From Acidobacteriota bacterium (lineage in GTDB: Bacteria > Acidobacteriota > Terriglobia > Terriglobales > Acidobacteriaceae), in the NCBI GenBank assembly GCA_021793405.1, contig JAJYSV010000036.1, positions 1 to 42,685 on the forward strand: a DNA stretch of 42,685 bases, in the 5' to 3' direction. The position numbers and the translations under genes were made by a program. This document shows positions 8,413 to 16,694 of this stretch, in pieces. Under the pieces are notes generated by a model. The model ran no database searches. It saw nothing but the letters and a program-made list of their open reading frames with translations, and had not been told where the DNA came from. The first letter of the stretch is position 1. Each line of letters opens with the position of its first letter.

Positions 8413-9798
8413 TCATCGCATTACTACCTCCTGACTGGCAGCTTCCACCCTTTCCCAAATCTGATCGATCCAGGCCAGATGTTCAGGCTTCATGAGCACG
8501 GAACGGAGACAAGTCACCCGGGCGGAATCATGCGAGGTCCGATTCGACCCGGGCCAGGTATCGCTCGCAAAGAATCTCCGTGGGAGATGCACCAAAGCGA
8601 GATGCAGGTCTCTTCGCGCGGCCGCGTCGAAAACCGCACGGGCACGGTTCGAGCTCTCCTCGACTGTGGCACCAGGTATCGCCCAGACAACGATATCCAA
8701 CTGAGGGCGTATGGGTGCAATGAACAAGGATGAAACGCAGAGCCGCCGGTAGAATTCGAGAGCCGCCGAGCGGCAGGATTCCAGCATTCCGGCAAATTCG
8801 CCACCGTGGGTCAACGGCAACGCCCGCTGGGTTGCCCAGAGAGCGACGGCGGCCGCGCCGGCACGGGAACATTCGAGCGTAATTTCACCCAGATGCAGTT
8901 CGTCCGAGCTGAAGTAGGTATAGGGCGAATCATGTTTATAAAAGCGGCCTACGGATGGATCACGAAAGAGAATACATCCGCATCCATAGGGTTGCAGCCC
9001 GTGCTTGTGCGGGTCGATTACGATGGAGTCGGCTGCGGGCAGCGCCGCATAGGCGGCAACGGATTCTGCGTCTAAGTTCGACACCAGCGTGAAATAGCCC
9101 CCGTAGGCGGCATCCACATGAACGCGGAAGCCGTACTGATCACGCAGCGCGAGGATTTCCGGCAATGAATCGATGGCCCCGAGGGCGGTGGTTCCAAGGG
9201 TGACGACGACCGTGCCAACATTGCCTTGTTGCAGTCTGGCTTCCAGCGCGTCGAGGCACATCCTTCCCCGCGCGTCGCTGGCCACGGATGCGAAGGGCAG
9301 TTGCAACACACCGCTGATGCGTTGATGCGTATAGTGCGCCTGGTCGGAGGCGAGGATCGTTTGGTCGGGATGGAGTTGTCCTGCGACCCAAAGTGCTTCA
9401 AGATTGGCGAAGGTGCCGCCGCCAGTGAGGTGGCCCAGGTGGGCTGTCCAAGCGAACATGGCAGCGAGGGCGCGTACCGCCTCGATTTCCATCTGCGAAC
9501 TGGCGCGGCCGCCGTCGAGAGCATGATTGTTTGGATTGATCCGCATTGCCAGTGCGTAGGCCGCTCGCGCGATGGGATGGGGCGGCTTGAGCATTTGTCC
9601 GGCATAGAGCGGATGGAAATATGGGTAATTTTCGCGCAGTCGAATCGCCGTTTCACGCAGCACCTCGACCATGGCGGTCTGATCGAGCGGTGGGGTGGGG
9701 CCGGGCGGCAGCGAGGCGAATCCCTCTGCTAGAACCGGAAGCACGGTTTCGAGCCAGTCGAACGAGTCCCCTTCAAACATCATGTATTCCGCTAGCAT
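8413..9798 (-). CDS. Group II PLP-dependent decarboxylase family protein
   Basis: The 461 residues belong to the aspartate-aminotransferase fold group II decarboxylases, which include glutamate, aromatic amino acid and related decarboxylases. Visible features are the N-terminal PYFHPLYAGQML segment, HLTGGGTFANLEAL (phosphate-cup glycine region), VHVDAAYGG with the cofactor-binding Asp, and the Schiff-base lysine in DPHKHGLQPYGCG (around residue 263). The substrate cannot be assigned from these motifs. The ATG at 9798 follows a GGAG; an internal Met at residue 6 or 7 is possible. It is divergent from the cold-shock gene. Confidence 0.88.
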   Translation of the reverse strand: MLAEYMMFEGDSFDWLETVLPVLAEGFASLPPGPTPPLDQTAMVEVLRETAIRLRENYPYFHPLYAGQMLKPPHPIARAAYALAMRINPNNHALDGGRASSQMEIEAVRALAAMFAWTAHLGHLTGGGTFANLEALWVAGQLHPDQTILASDQAHYTHQRISGVLQLPFASVASDARGRMCLDALEARLQQGNVGTVVVTLGTTALGAIDSLPEILALRDQYGFRVHVDAAYGGYFTLVSNLDAESVAAYAALPAADSIVIDPHKHGLQPYGCGCILFRDPSVGRFYKHDSPYTYFSSDELHLGEITLECSRAGAAAVALWATQRALPLTHGGEFAGMLESCRSAALEFYRRLCVSSLFIAPIRPQLDIVVWAIPGATVEESSNRARAVFDAAARRDLHLALVHLPRRFFASDTWPGSNRTSHDSARVTCLRSVLMKPEHLAWIDQIWERVEAASQEVVMR

Positions 9799-9885
9799 AA
9801 CGCACTCCGTGGAGGAGTTTCGCAGGGGTCAGATGCACCTAGAAGTAGGCAATTTTAAGATGGGCCGCTAACATGCATTTTTTTC

Positions 9886-9912
9886 TTGCATTTGACCAGA
9901 ATCTGCTACACT
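9886..9912 (+). promoter_or_regulatory. Sigma70-type promoter of the cold-shock gene
   Basis: TTGCAT (9886-9891) and TACACT (9907-9912) are 15 bases apart, slightly short of the optimum. They sit in an AT-rich patch that includes an eight-base T tract. Transcription would start near 9919 and leave a leader of about 114 bases, which is typical of cold-shock genes whose leader controls mRNA stability and translation. Confidence 0.5.
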
Positions 9913-10032
9913 AAGGCTGCGTCCGAATAGAACCGGGCAGTTGTAGACTTTGCCCAAAAGTGCAAGTTTCTGCTTGTAGTCGCTCCGATTCCCTTCAACG
10001 TAAATTCAAAACGATTAGGAAGTAAGATTCAA

Positions 10033-10233
10033 ATGGAACAAGGAACAGTGAAATGGTTCAACGACGCGAAAGGCTTCGGCTTTATTTCGCGCCAAAATGG
10101 TGAGGATGTTTTCGTGCATTACTCTGCGATCAATTCAAACGGATTCAAGAGTTTGCAAGAAGGCCAGGCCGTGCAGTTCAACGTTGTGAAGGGACCGAAG
10201 GGCTGGCAGGCAGCTGACGTTCAGCCGCTGTAA
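10033..10233 (+). CDS. Cold-shock protein (CspA family)
   Basis: This 66-residue single OB-fold protein binds single-stranded nucleic acid and melts mRNA structure. The RNP1 motif KGFGFISR and the RNP2 motif DVFVHYSAI are both present, and the start [15 protein letters not shown] is classic. The AGGAAG ten bases before the ATG serves as SD. It stands alone, with its own promoter and a strong terminator. A housekeeping role is as likely as a cold-induced one. Confidence 0.96.
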   Translation: MEQGTVKWFNDAKGFGFISRQNGEDVFVHYSAINSNGFKSLQEGQAVQFNVVKGPKGWQAADVQPL

Positions 10234-10249
10234 GCGAGCGCGAGGTTAT

Positions 10250-10290
10250 CACGAAGGGCGGAGGAAATTCCTCTGCCCTTTCGTGTTTTT
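10250..10290 (+). terminator. Rho-independent terminator of the cold-shock gene
   Basis: A long hairpin runs from 10250 to 10285 (arms CACGAAGGGC and GCCCTTTCGTG, extended by GAGGA/TCCTC around an AATT turn) with one bulge and one mismatch. TTTTT follows. It begins 16 bases after the stop codon. Confidence 0.88.
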
Positions 10291-10387
10291 GGCAACGAAT
10301 GAGTGCCGCCAAGTGCCGCCAAGTCTGCCAGGGATTTCGACCGAATCATGCTGACGTAGCGGGCCTCGGCACTGTCGCGGCTTCGCG

Positions 10388-10780
10388 TCAGCTTGCAATG
10401 GCGTCAATCTCCACCAGTGCATCCTTGGGAAGCCGACTCACCTCCACTGTCGAACGTGCTGGGGGTGCGATGCCTTTTGCCTGAAAATACTCTCCATAAA
10501 TGGCGTTCATTGCGGGGAAGTGATTCATATCCTTGAGGAACACCGTCGTCTTCACTACGCTGGAGAAATCCAGCCCGGCGGCAGCAAGTACGGCTTCCAG
10601 ATTTTCCAGCACGCGACGGGTCTGGGCTTCGATGCCCCCGCCAACCAGTTGCCCGGTCATGGGATCCAGAGCAATCTGTCCCGATGTAAAGACCAGGTCG
10701 CCGATGCGAATGGCTTGGGAGTATGGACCGATGGCTGCGGGAGCTTCCGCAGTTTCAATGGCTGTTTTTGGCGGGTTCAT
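10388..10780 (-). CDS. ridA: RidA family (YjgF/YER057c/UK114) protein
   Basis: RidA hydrolyses reactive enamine/imine intermediates such as 2-aminoacrylate released by PLP enzymes, which protects other PLP enzymes. The 130 residues show AIGPYSQAIRIGDLVFTSGQ near the N-terminus and the catalytic arginine R109 in APPARSTVEV. The last strand VEIDAIAS is also typical. The start at 10780 fits the family length; the frame stays open upstream to 10813. Several PLP enzymes lie nearby (a decarboxylase, a Cys/Met enzyme and CysM), which suits a detoxifying role, although the gene itself stands alone. Confidence 0.93.
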   Translation of the reverse strand: MNPPKTAIETAEAPAAIGPYSQAIRIGDLVFTSGQIALDPMTGQLVGGGIEAQTRRVLENLEAVLAAAGLDFSSVVKTTVFLKDMNHFPAMNAIYGEYFQAKGIAPPARSTVEVSRLPKDALVEIDAIAS

Positions 10781-10899
10781 ACCGGAGATTGTACCCCTGA
10801 CGTCGCAGCACATTCACGTGGGTACGGGAATTAAGCTCGCACACCTATTCTTATGACCAGAATTCACGCGCACAGTCTAACGGCTTGAGGTTACCGGAC

Positions 10900-11817
10900 A
10901 TGAGACGTTGGTTGTGCGCAGGGCTGGCAGTGTTCGCTGGAGTCTGTGCGCTTTCTGCTTCCGCGATAGAGGGATCGGCACAAGCGAACCCGAAGTCAGC
11001 TGCGCCACGCGCAGCAAGCCCCTCCCACGAAACCGCAAAAACCATCGACTGGAATGCGCCTCTACCGTCGTCCGCCGAGCTCAAGCAGCGTGTCCTGAAC
11101 AATTTGAAGCAATCCGAGGCGGAGCAGGAGAGGTACGTCTGCAAAACAGTCCGGGAAGAAGACAACACCGATAAAAACGGCAATGTGAAGCAGCGTCGTA
11201 TTCGGCAATACGACATGTTTTTCGTCAACGGCCAGGAAATTGATGAGCTGACCGGGAGAGATGGCAAGCCGCTCAATGCCGACCAGCGCAAAAAAGAAAC
11301 GGACCGAGTGCAAAAGGAGATCCAGAAGGATTCGGATCTGAAATACATCGCCAAGAGAGACGCGGACAACGAGAAGCAGATCGATATGCTATTGCATATG
11401 CTGCGATACACGAATGGGCATCGGATCGATCGCGGCGGGCGTTCCACTCTGGCATACGATTTGAGCGGCGATCCCGACGTGCATCCGAAAGGCGTCGAGG
11501 AGACGTTTTTGCATAATATGTCGGGAACGATTCAGGTGGACGAAGCCACTGGCGAACTGGTGGATTTGAATGCACGCCTGGACCACGATGTAAAGATTGG
11601 CGGAGGACTGCTGGCAAACCTGCATAAGGGATTCTGGATTCATGCGCAGCAGCAGCGGTATCCAGACGGCGTGTGGCTACCCGAGCTTGTCGAGGGCAAC
11701 GGCGACGCGCGAGCGGCACTTTTCTTTCATCCATACTTCAAGTTCAAACAGACCATGAATGGCTGCGCGCTGACCAGCGTAACAACGAGCGAGGGACCAG
11801 CCTCGGTCGCCCGATAG
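10900..11817 (+). CDS. Secreted protein of unknown function
   Basis: I do not recognise a named family. The 305 residues start with a signal peptide (MRRWLCAGLAVFAGVCALSA, cleavage probably near ASA or AQA). A charged, helix-rich central region follows, with many Lys, Glu, Asp and Gln residues (about 60-170), and then a beta-rich C-terminal half with YDLSGDPDVHPKG and GTIQVDEATGELVDLNARL. The latter resembles outer-membrane or periplasmic proteins that report on a lipid or polysaccharide, but this is only an impression. The ATG at 10900 has GAGG nine bases upstream; a TTG at 10885 is in frame. The gene is divergent from ridA and convergent with rel. Confidence 0.75.
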   Translation: MRRWLCAGLAVFAGVCALSASAIEGSAQANPKSAAPRAASPSHETAKTIDWNAPLPSSAELKQRVLNNLKQSEAEQERYVCKTVREEDNTDKNGNVKQRRIRQYDMFFVNGQEIDELTGRDGKPLNADQRKKETDRVQKEIQKDSDLKYIAKRDADNEKQIDMLLHMLRYTNGHRIDRGGRSTLAYDLSGDPDVHPKGVEETFLHNMSGTIQVDEATGELVDLNARLDHDVKIGGGLLANLHKGFWIHAQQQRYPDGVWLPELVEGNGDARAALFFHPYFKFKQTMNGCALTSVTTSEGPASVAR

Positions 11818-11862
11818 GACCGGTTATGACTGAAAAGCTGAAATATTTGCTCTGAATCCGTT

Positions 11863-14103
11863 CTATACCTTTTGCTGGCGCTGGACGTCGCGAACTCCGG
11901 GGACTCGGCGAAGGCCGTTCATCAGGCGAAGCAGGTGGCCCACATCGTAGGCATCCACGACAAACTCCACGATAGCTTCTTCGTCCGTACCGGCCTTTGT
12001 ATCGACGGCGCGGATATTGGTTCCGTCGTCTGAAATGACGGCTGTCATTTCGCGCAACATTCCAGCACGATCATCGCAATAGACCGTCAACTTGACGGGG
12101 TACGTTGCCCGCTCGGCGGAGCCTTCTTCTCCCTGCATGCGCGCCCACTCCACAGCGATCCTGCGATCGGACTCATAGAGAAGGTTCTGTACATTGGGAC
12201 AACTGCGAGCATGCACGGCGACGCCTTTGCCGCGGGTGACGTAGCCCACGATTTCTTCGCCGCGAATCGGATTGCAACAACGGGCGCGATACACGAGCAG
12301 ATCATTCTGCCCCTCGACGGTCAGGGAATCGGAACCTTTGCCGAAGTAGACGCGCTTGACGGCGTCCGACATCCCCGGCGTGGATTCCGCGTCCGGTTGC
12401 TGGGTGCTGGTAGCGCCTGGTATCAACCGATTGAGCGCCTGACGGGCTGAAAACTTGCCAAAGCCTATGCCTGCGAGAAGATCGACGGGATTGGCAAGGC
12501 CATACTCTGTAGCCGCCCGGGCATGGTCCGCTTCGGTGAGGTGGGAGATCGAGATCTTATATTTGCGGGCCTCGCGATCCAGCAGTTTCCGGCCAATTTC
12601 TATGGCGCGATCGCGCTGGTGCTCATTCAGCCAGTGCTTGATTTTGTTGCGCGCGCGGGAGCTTTTGACAAACGTCAGCCAATCGCGGCTGGGCGTGTGT
12701 CCATTTTGCGTCAGGATTTCCACGATGTCGCCGTTGCGCAGACGCGTCTTCAGAGGCACCATGCGACCATTCACTTTGGCCCCGGTGCAGGTATTTCCTA
12801 CCTCGGTGTGAATGCTGTAGGCGAAATCAATCGGAGTGGATTCTTTGGGAAGAACCACCACCTTGCCCTTCGGCGTGAAGGTGTAGACCTCTTCCGGATA
12901 CAGATCGATTTTGAGCGTGGAAAGAAATTCGTTGGGATCCGTCATGTCGCGCTGCCACTCGACAATCTGCCGGACCCAGGCTAAGCGCTGTTCATCTTTT
13001 GCGTTGACCGGCGAGCCGCCCGCCTTGTATTTCCAATGTGCGGCGATGCCTTCTTCGGCGACGCGGTGCATCTCTTCGGTGCGAATCTGGACCTCAAACT
13101 GATGTCCCCCATCGGCCATCACAGTGGTGTGCAGCGATTGATAGAGGTTCGGCCGGGGCATCGCGATGAAGTCCTTGATGCGGCCGGGAACAGGGCGCCA
13201 GATGCTGTGAATCAGGCCGAAAACGGCATAGCAATCCTGAACGGACTGCGTGATGACACGCACAGCCAGCAGATCGTACACCTGATCGACGGTGATGCGC
13301 TGGCGCTGTAATTTTTGATAGATGGAATAAAGGCGCTTGATGCGCCAATCTACTCGCGCGGTGATGTTGTGTTCCTGAAAACGCTCGCGCAGGATGGCTT
13401 CGATTTCGCGAAGAAATTGCTCGCCCTGCTGGCGGTGCGCCTCCACGGCTGAGCTGATCTGATCGTGGCCGACGGGATCGACATACTGAAAGGCCAGATC
13501 TTCCAGCTCGCTGCGAAGTTTGCCCATGCCGAGGCGGTGCGCGAGCGGCGCGTAAATGTCGAGGGTCTCGCGCGCGATGGCTTGCTGACGTTCCGGCTGC
13601 AAGTGCTCCAGCGTGCGCATATTATGCAGACGATCGGCCAGCTTGATGAGCACGACACGAACGTCGGAGACCATGGCCAAGAGCATTTTGCGGACGTTTT
13701 CCGCCTGCCGGTCTTCCCGGTTGGCAAACTGGATCTTGTCGATCTTCGTAACGCCATCCACAATGTGGGCGACCTGCTCGCCGAAGATTTCTGATACCTG
13801 CCGGCTGGTCACCGGGGTGTCTTCGACTGCGTCATGCAACAGGCCGGCGGCAATCGCCGTGGAGTCCAGCTTCATCTCCGCTAAAACACGAGCGACTTCG
13901 AGAGGGTGCAGAGCGAACGGGTCGCCGGAAGCCCGCCGCTGACCGGCGTGGTGTTTCAGGCAAAAATCGTATGCCTGCTGGATGATGCCAATATCGTCGG
14001 AGGGCCGATTGCGGCGCACGGTCGCGAGCAATATCTCGAAAGTCTCGGCGAGTTGCTGCTTGTCAGCATCCGGGGATGCAGCGGCGGCGTGCGCGGTGGC
14101 CAT
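11863..14103 (-). CDS. rel: Bifunctional (p)ppGpp synthetase/hydrolase, Rel/SpoT
   Basis: This 746-residue long RSH protein makes and degrades the alarmone (p)ppGpp during the stringent response. The order is: HD hydrolase domain with HHAGQRR, H66 and the HD pair of GLLHDAVEDT (residues 90-91), so hydrolysis is probably intact; synthetase domain (about 250-370) with GRIKDFIAMPRPNLYQSLHT and EVQIRTEEMH; TGS domain (YTFTPKGKVVVLPKESTPIDFAY); a Cys-rich segment (RARCCNPIRGEEIVGY); and a C-terminal ACT domain (about 670-746). No other RSH gene is in the window. It is divergent from thiL. Confidence 0.95.
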   Translation of the reverse strand: MATAHAAAASPDADKQQLAETFEILLATVRRNRPSDDIGIIQQAYDFCLKHHAGQRRASGDPFALHPLEVARVLAEMKLDSTAIAAGLLHDAVEDTPVTSRQVSEIFGEQVAHIVDGVTKIDKIQFANREDRQAENVRKMLLAMVSDVRVVLIKLADRLHNMRTLEHLQPERQQAIARETLDIYAPLAHRLGMGKLRSELEDLAFQYVDPVGHDQISSAVEAHRQQGEQFLREIEAILRERFQEHNITARVDWRIKRLYSIYQKLQRQRITVDQVYDLLAVRVITQSVQDCYAVFGLIHSIWRPVPGRIKDFIAMPRPNLYQSLHTTVMADGGHQFEVQIRTEEMHRVAEEGIAAHWKYKAGGSPVNAKDEQRLAWVRQIVEWQRDMTDPNEFLSTLKIDLYPEEVYTFTPKGKVVVLPKESTPIDFAYSIHTEVGNTCTGAKVNGRMVPLKTRLRNGDIVEILTQNGHTPSRDWLTFVKSSRARNKIKHWLNEHQRDRAIEIGRKLLDREARKYKISISHLTEADHARAATEYGLANPVDLLAGIGFGKFSARQALNRLIPGATSTQQPDAESTPGMSDAVKRVYFGKGSDSLTVEGQNDLLVYRARCCNPIRGEEIVGYVTRGKGVAVHARSCPNVQNLLYESDRRIAVEWARMQGEEGSAERATYPVKLTVYCDDRAGMLREMTAVISDDGTNIRAVDTKAGTDEEAIVEFVVDAYDVGHLLRLMNGLRRVPGVRDVQRQQKV

Positions 14104-14201
14104 ACTTGATTTTATGGTATGGGAGCGAATTTACGCTGATGGAAGTGTCTTCGCGAACCGGTGACGCTGTATTCTGGCAGTCGATGCCGCAAACGCAGCC
14201 C

Positions 14202-15335
14202 ATGGGAGAACGCGCTTTTATTCAGTCTTTGCGAGCGCAGATCGCTCGCGCAAGCAATTCGCCGCGCGTGTCTCGACCAGAATCCAGCTCTCGACGCAGG
14301 GCTGGGAACACGGCGGGCCTGACGCTCGGCATTGGAGATGACTGTGCGATTCTGCGACCGCCCGCGGGTCACGATCTGCTCGTCACCACGGATTTCTCTC
14401 TGGAAACCATCCACTTTCGCCGCGAATGGCACACCCCGGAGTCTGCCGGACATCGGTGCCTGACACGCGGATTGAGCGACCTTGCAGCGATGGGAGCTCA
14501 GCCTCTGGCCGCGTTTCTATCTCTGGCGCTTCCGATGGAGTTGGTCCGAAGTCGCGGAGGTCAGCCCTCCTGGCGTGCACGATTTTTCGATGGATTCTTC
14601 GCGCTGGCAGATCGATATCACGTGCCTCTTGCCGGGGGCGACACCGCGCAGTCGCCCGTGATTCCGGCTGCATCGCGGCGGCACCTGGAGACGGGCTTGG
14701 CGTTAGCGGACATTGTGCTGATTGGAAGCACGCCGCGCAATCGCGCTTTGCTACGCTCTGGAGCGAAAGCGGGCGACTGTATTTATGTCACAGGATTTTT
14801 GGGAGGCGCGGCGGCCGAGTTGGCGCAGCTTGCCGCACATCCTCGGCGCTTCCGCGCATTGAATGCCAGCCCGGGCGAAATCGGACGAGGCGCAGCCAAT
14901 CCCCACCCGCATCTATTTCCCGAACCGAGGCTTACCGTCGGCGCATGGCTGCTCAAAAATCACCGAGCTTCGTCCGCGATCGACATCAGCGATGGTCTGT
15001 CCACGGATCTCCATCATCTTTGCGAAGAATCGAAGCTGGCCGCGACTGTAGACGCAGCATCTCTCCCGATCCACCCGATTGCGCGACAGGAGTCGAGATC
15101 GGATCCGGGCAAGGTACTGCAATGGGCGTTGAACGGCGGCGAAGATTATGAACTGCTGTTCACAGCGTCGCCGGACGTGCATATTCCGCGACGAATCGCG
15201 GGAGTTCCGATTACGCACATTGGAGAAATGCGAGCACACAGGTCAAGCTCGCCGCGCGTTTTGCTCGCCAGGCGAGTGGATGGTCGCACAACCATGCGGC
15301 CGCTGATATCGGGTGGATGGGAACATTTCGGCTAG
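14202..15335 (+). CDS. thiL: Thiamine-monophosphate kinase
   Basis: ThiL phosphorylates thiamine monophosphate to the active cofactor thiamine pyrophosphate. The 377 residues contain the N-terminal GIGDDCAILRP motif that binds Mg-ATP, TTDFSLETIHFRREW, GLSDLAAMGAQPLAAFLSLA, PLAGGDTA, and the C-terminal AIDISDGLSTDLHHL and NGGEDYELLF, all signatures of the PurM-like fold. The start is chosen because MGERAFIQSLR matches the usual ThiL N-terminus. In-frame starts at 14184 and 14139 are also open and none has a strong SD. thiM lies about 20 kb away in the window, so the thiamine genes are dispersed. Confidence 0.93.
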   Translation: MGERAFIQSLRAQIARASNSPRVSRPESSSRRRAGNTAGLTLGIGDDCAILRPPAGHDLLVTTDFSLETIHFRREWHTPESAGHRCLTRGLSDLAAMGAQPLAAFLSLALPMELVRSRGGQPSWRARFFDGFFALADRYHVPLAGGDTAQSPVIPAASRRHLETGLALADIVLIGSTPRNRALLRSGAKAGDCIYVTGFLGGAAAELAQLAAHPRRFRALNASPGEIGRGAANPHPHLFPEPRLTVGAWLLKNHRASSAIDISDGLSTDLHHLCEESKLAATVDAASLPIHPIARQESRSDPGKVLQWALNGGEDYELLFTASPDVHIPRRIAGVPITHIGEMRAHRSSSPRVLLARRVDGRTTMRPLISGGWEHFG

Positions 15336-15652
15336 GGCATTTCCCCCTGTTGCTGGAATGCAGGCCTCGTTCAATCCCGCACTAGCTTCCCACCCCACCC
15401 AGCTACGCCCGTCGGGGACCCCGGTTTCGCTAGGGGCTGTTATGAACTTTAGGGCATGCAGCGTAGCGAACGAAAATGGTGTCAGGTGAGGCGGAGTTCG
15501 CAGCGCATGGCCGAACCATAGTGCAAGAACGACAACGTAGCCTGGTGCGATTTTCGCCGCGCGACCTAAGGTTCATGACAGCCGTTAGACCCGCCGCAGA
15601 TGGGCTGCCGAGAGAGACGAAATTCCCGGCGGCCCGGCTGCAGTAGATTCTT
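15336..15652. other. Intergenic region of about 317 bases holding a MITE-like element
   Basis: No credible gene is seen between thiL and the DUF4097 gene, which converge here. The left ~95 bases are C-rich with no clear hairpin terminator. The centre is the inverted-repeat element annotated separately. The last ~65 bases show nothing. Confidence 0.6.
15433..15585. mobile_element. MITE-like element with 19-bp imperfect terminal inverted repeats
   Basis: GGCTGTTATGAACTTTAGG at 15435-15453 is matched on the other strand by CCTAAGGTTCATGACAGCC at 15565-15583, with 17 of 19 positions identical. The repeat similarity extends weakly inward (GCGAACGAAAATGGT against GCGGCGAAAATCGCA). Both ends are flanked by TAG. 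The ~150-base interior has no transposase, which suits a non-autonomous element or a remnant deleted between IS ends. No second copy was noticed in the window. Confidence 0.6.
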
Positions 15653-16495
15653 CTAATGAATACGGATATCGCCGGAGCCGGTTTCGACCCGGACGATGGG
15701 GCCCCCGCCGTTGATTTCTCCGGCGACATGGTGGTGGTTCAGGGTTCCGTGAGTGGTTAGGGGAGGATCACTGTGAACATCGCCGGAGCCGGTGCTGGCG
15801 TCAAGGTTATAGGCGCTGTGACCGGTGTTGAGGGTGACTGAACCGGAGCCGGTTTTGAGCTTCCACCCGTCGCCGGGTTGACCGGATACGGTGATGTCTC
15901 CAGATCCTGTCTTGGCCTTTAGGCCGCCGGTTACGCCTTCGAGCTGGATGGTCCCGCTTCCGATTTCCGCCTTCGTGTAGTGCGCGCCATTCATCCAAGC
16001 GTGGATGTCGCCTGATCCAGTGCCAAGGGAGATGTCTCCGGTGAGGTCGCTGGCGTAGATGTCTCCAGAACCGGCGGAGGCCTGGAGGGGCGCACTAAGG
16101 TTGGTGATGTTGATTTCACCGGAGCCGGAGGCGGCCTTTATGGCTGTGCCGCGAGGCACAGTCACGACGTAGTCAATGGACACATTGTGGTAATGGATGT
16201 GCTGACCCACTTCAATGTCGTTGCCGTTTTGCACGATGGGAGGGGTGTCGGTGACACTGCGAACGCTCTCCTCCGACGAGTCGGAGAACCAGCCCTTAGA
16301 TGAATGGACATGGCCGACGATGTGGATGGAGCCGGCGGGACCGGGCGTGATGTGGATGTATCCCGAGCCAGTGCCGATGTCGAGTGTGGCGGGGCCGTTG
16401 ACGGTGAGAGTCTTGTCGAATCTGCCCTCGGCGGCGAACAGGGCCGCGGGAGTGAGCGCGAGCACGAGGATGGCTGCGACGTGGCGAAGATGCAT
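15653..16495 (-). CDS. Secreted DUF4097-type beta-repeat protein
   Basis: The 280 residues start with a signal peptide (MHLRHVAAILVLALTPAALF) and then consist mostly of repeated beta-strand units with the phrase GSGDI or a variant (GSGYI, GSGEI, GSGTI, GSGSV). These recur every ~18-24 residues from about residue 45 to the C-terminus and end in ETGSGDIRIH. This is the DUF4097 pattern, probably a right-handed beta-helix-like solenoid in the periplasm or at the surface. Its biochemical role is unknown. The ATG at 16495 has GGGAGG eight bases upstream, which decides the start over 16510. It is divergent from gltX. Confidence 0.85.
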   Translation of the reverse strand: MHLRHVAAILVLALTPAALFAAEGRFDKTLTVNGPATLDIGTGSGYIHITPGPAGSIHIVGHVHSSKGWFSDSSEESVRSVTDTPPIVQNGNDIEVGQHIHYHNVSIDYVVTVPRGTAIKAASGSGEINITNLSAPLQASAGSGDIYASDLTGDISLGTGSGDIHAWMNGAHYTKAEIGSGTIQLEGVTGGLKAKTGSGDITVSGQPGDGWKLKTGSGSVTLNTGHSAYNLDASTGSGDVHSDPPLTTHGTLNHHHVAGEINGGGPIVRVETGSGDIRIH

Positions 16496-16694
16496 TTTAT
16501 GTCCTCCCAAAGAGAGATGATACGCAGGAGGGAGATATTAAGTTCCGGAACTGCCTCGTTCTGTTCCGATTTTTGTGAACGGCGATTGGGAGGTGGACCT
16601 TTAGATCGTCCGGGAAGTTGCAAGTAAATGCTAGGATGGAGCATCCATCCCACTGAATGCTGTCGCCCCCGCCGCTTTGGTACCATCAGGGTTC

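Noticed and set aside
8196-8495. Plus-strand 99-residue frame between the phosphorylase and decarboxylase genes
   Set aside because: It overlaps the decarboxylase 3' end, lacks an SD and has an irregular, Pro- and Arg-rich composition without domain features.
10298-10332. Short tandem repeat (AGTGCCGCCA twice) after the cold-shock terminator
   Set aside because: Only two copies of 10 bases with no associated structure; not distinguishable from chance.
15430-15729. Minus-strand 99-residue frame across the MITE-like element
   Set aside because: It overlaps the end of the DUF4097 gene and translates to Ser/Arg/Cys-rich low-complexity sequence. The inverted repeats explain the region better.
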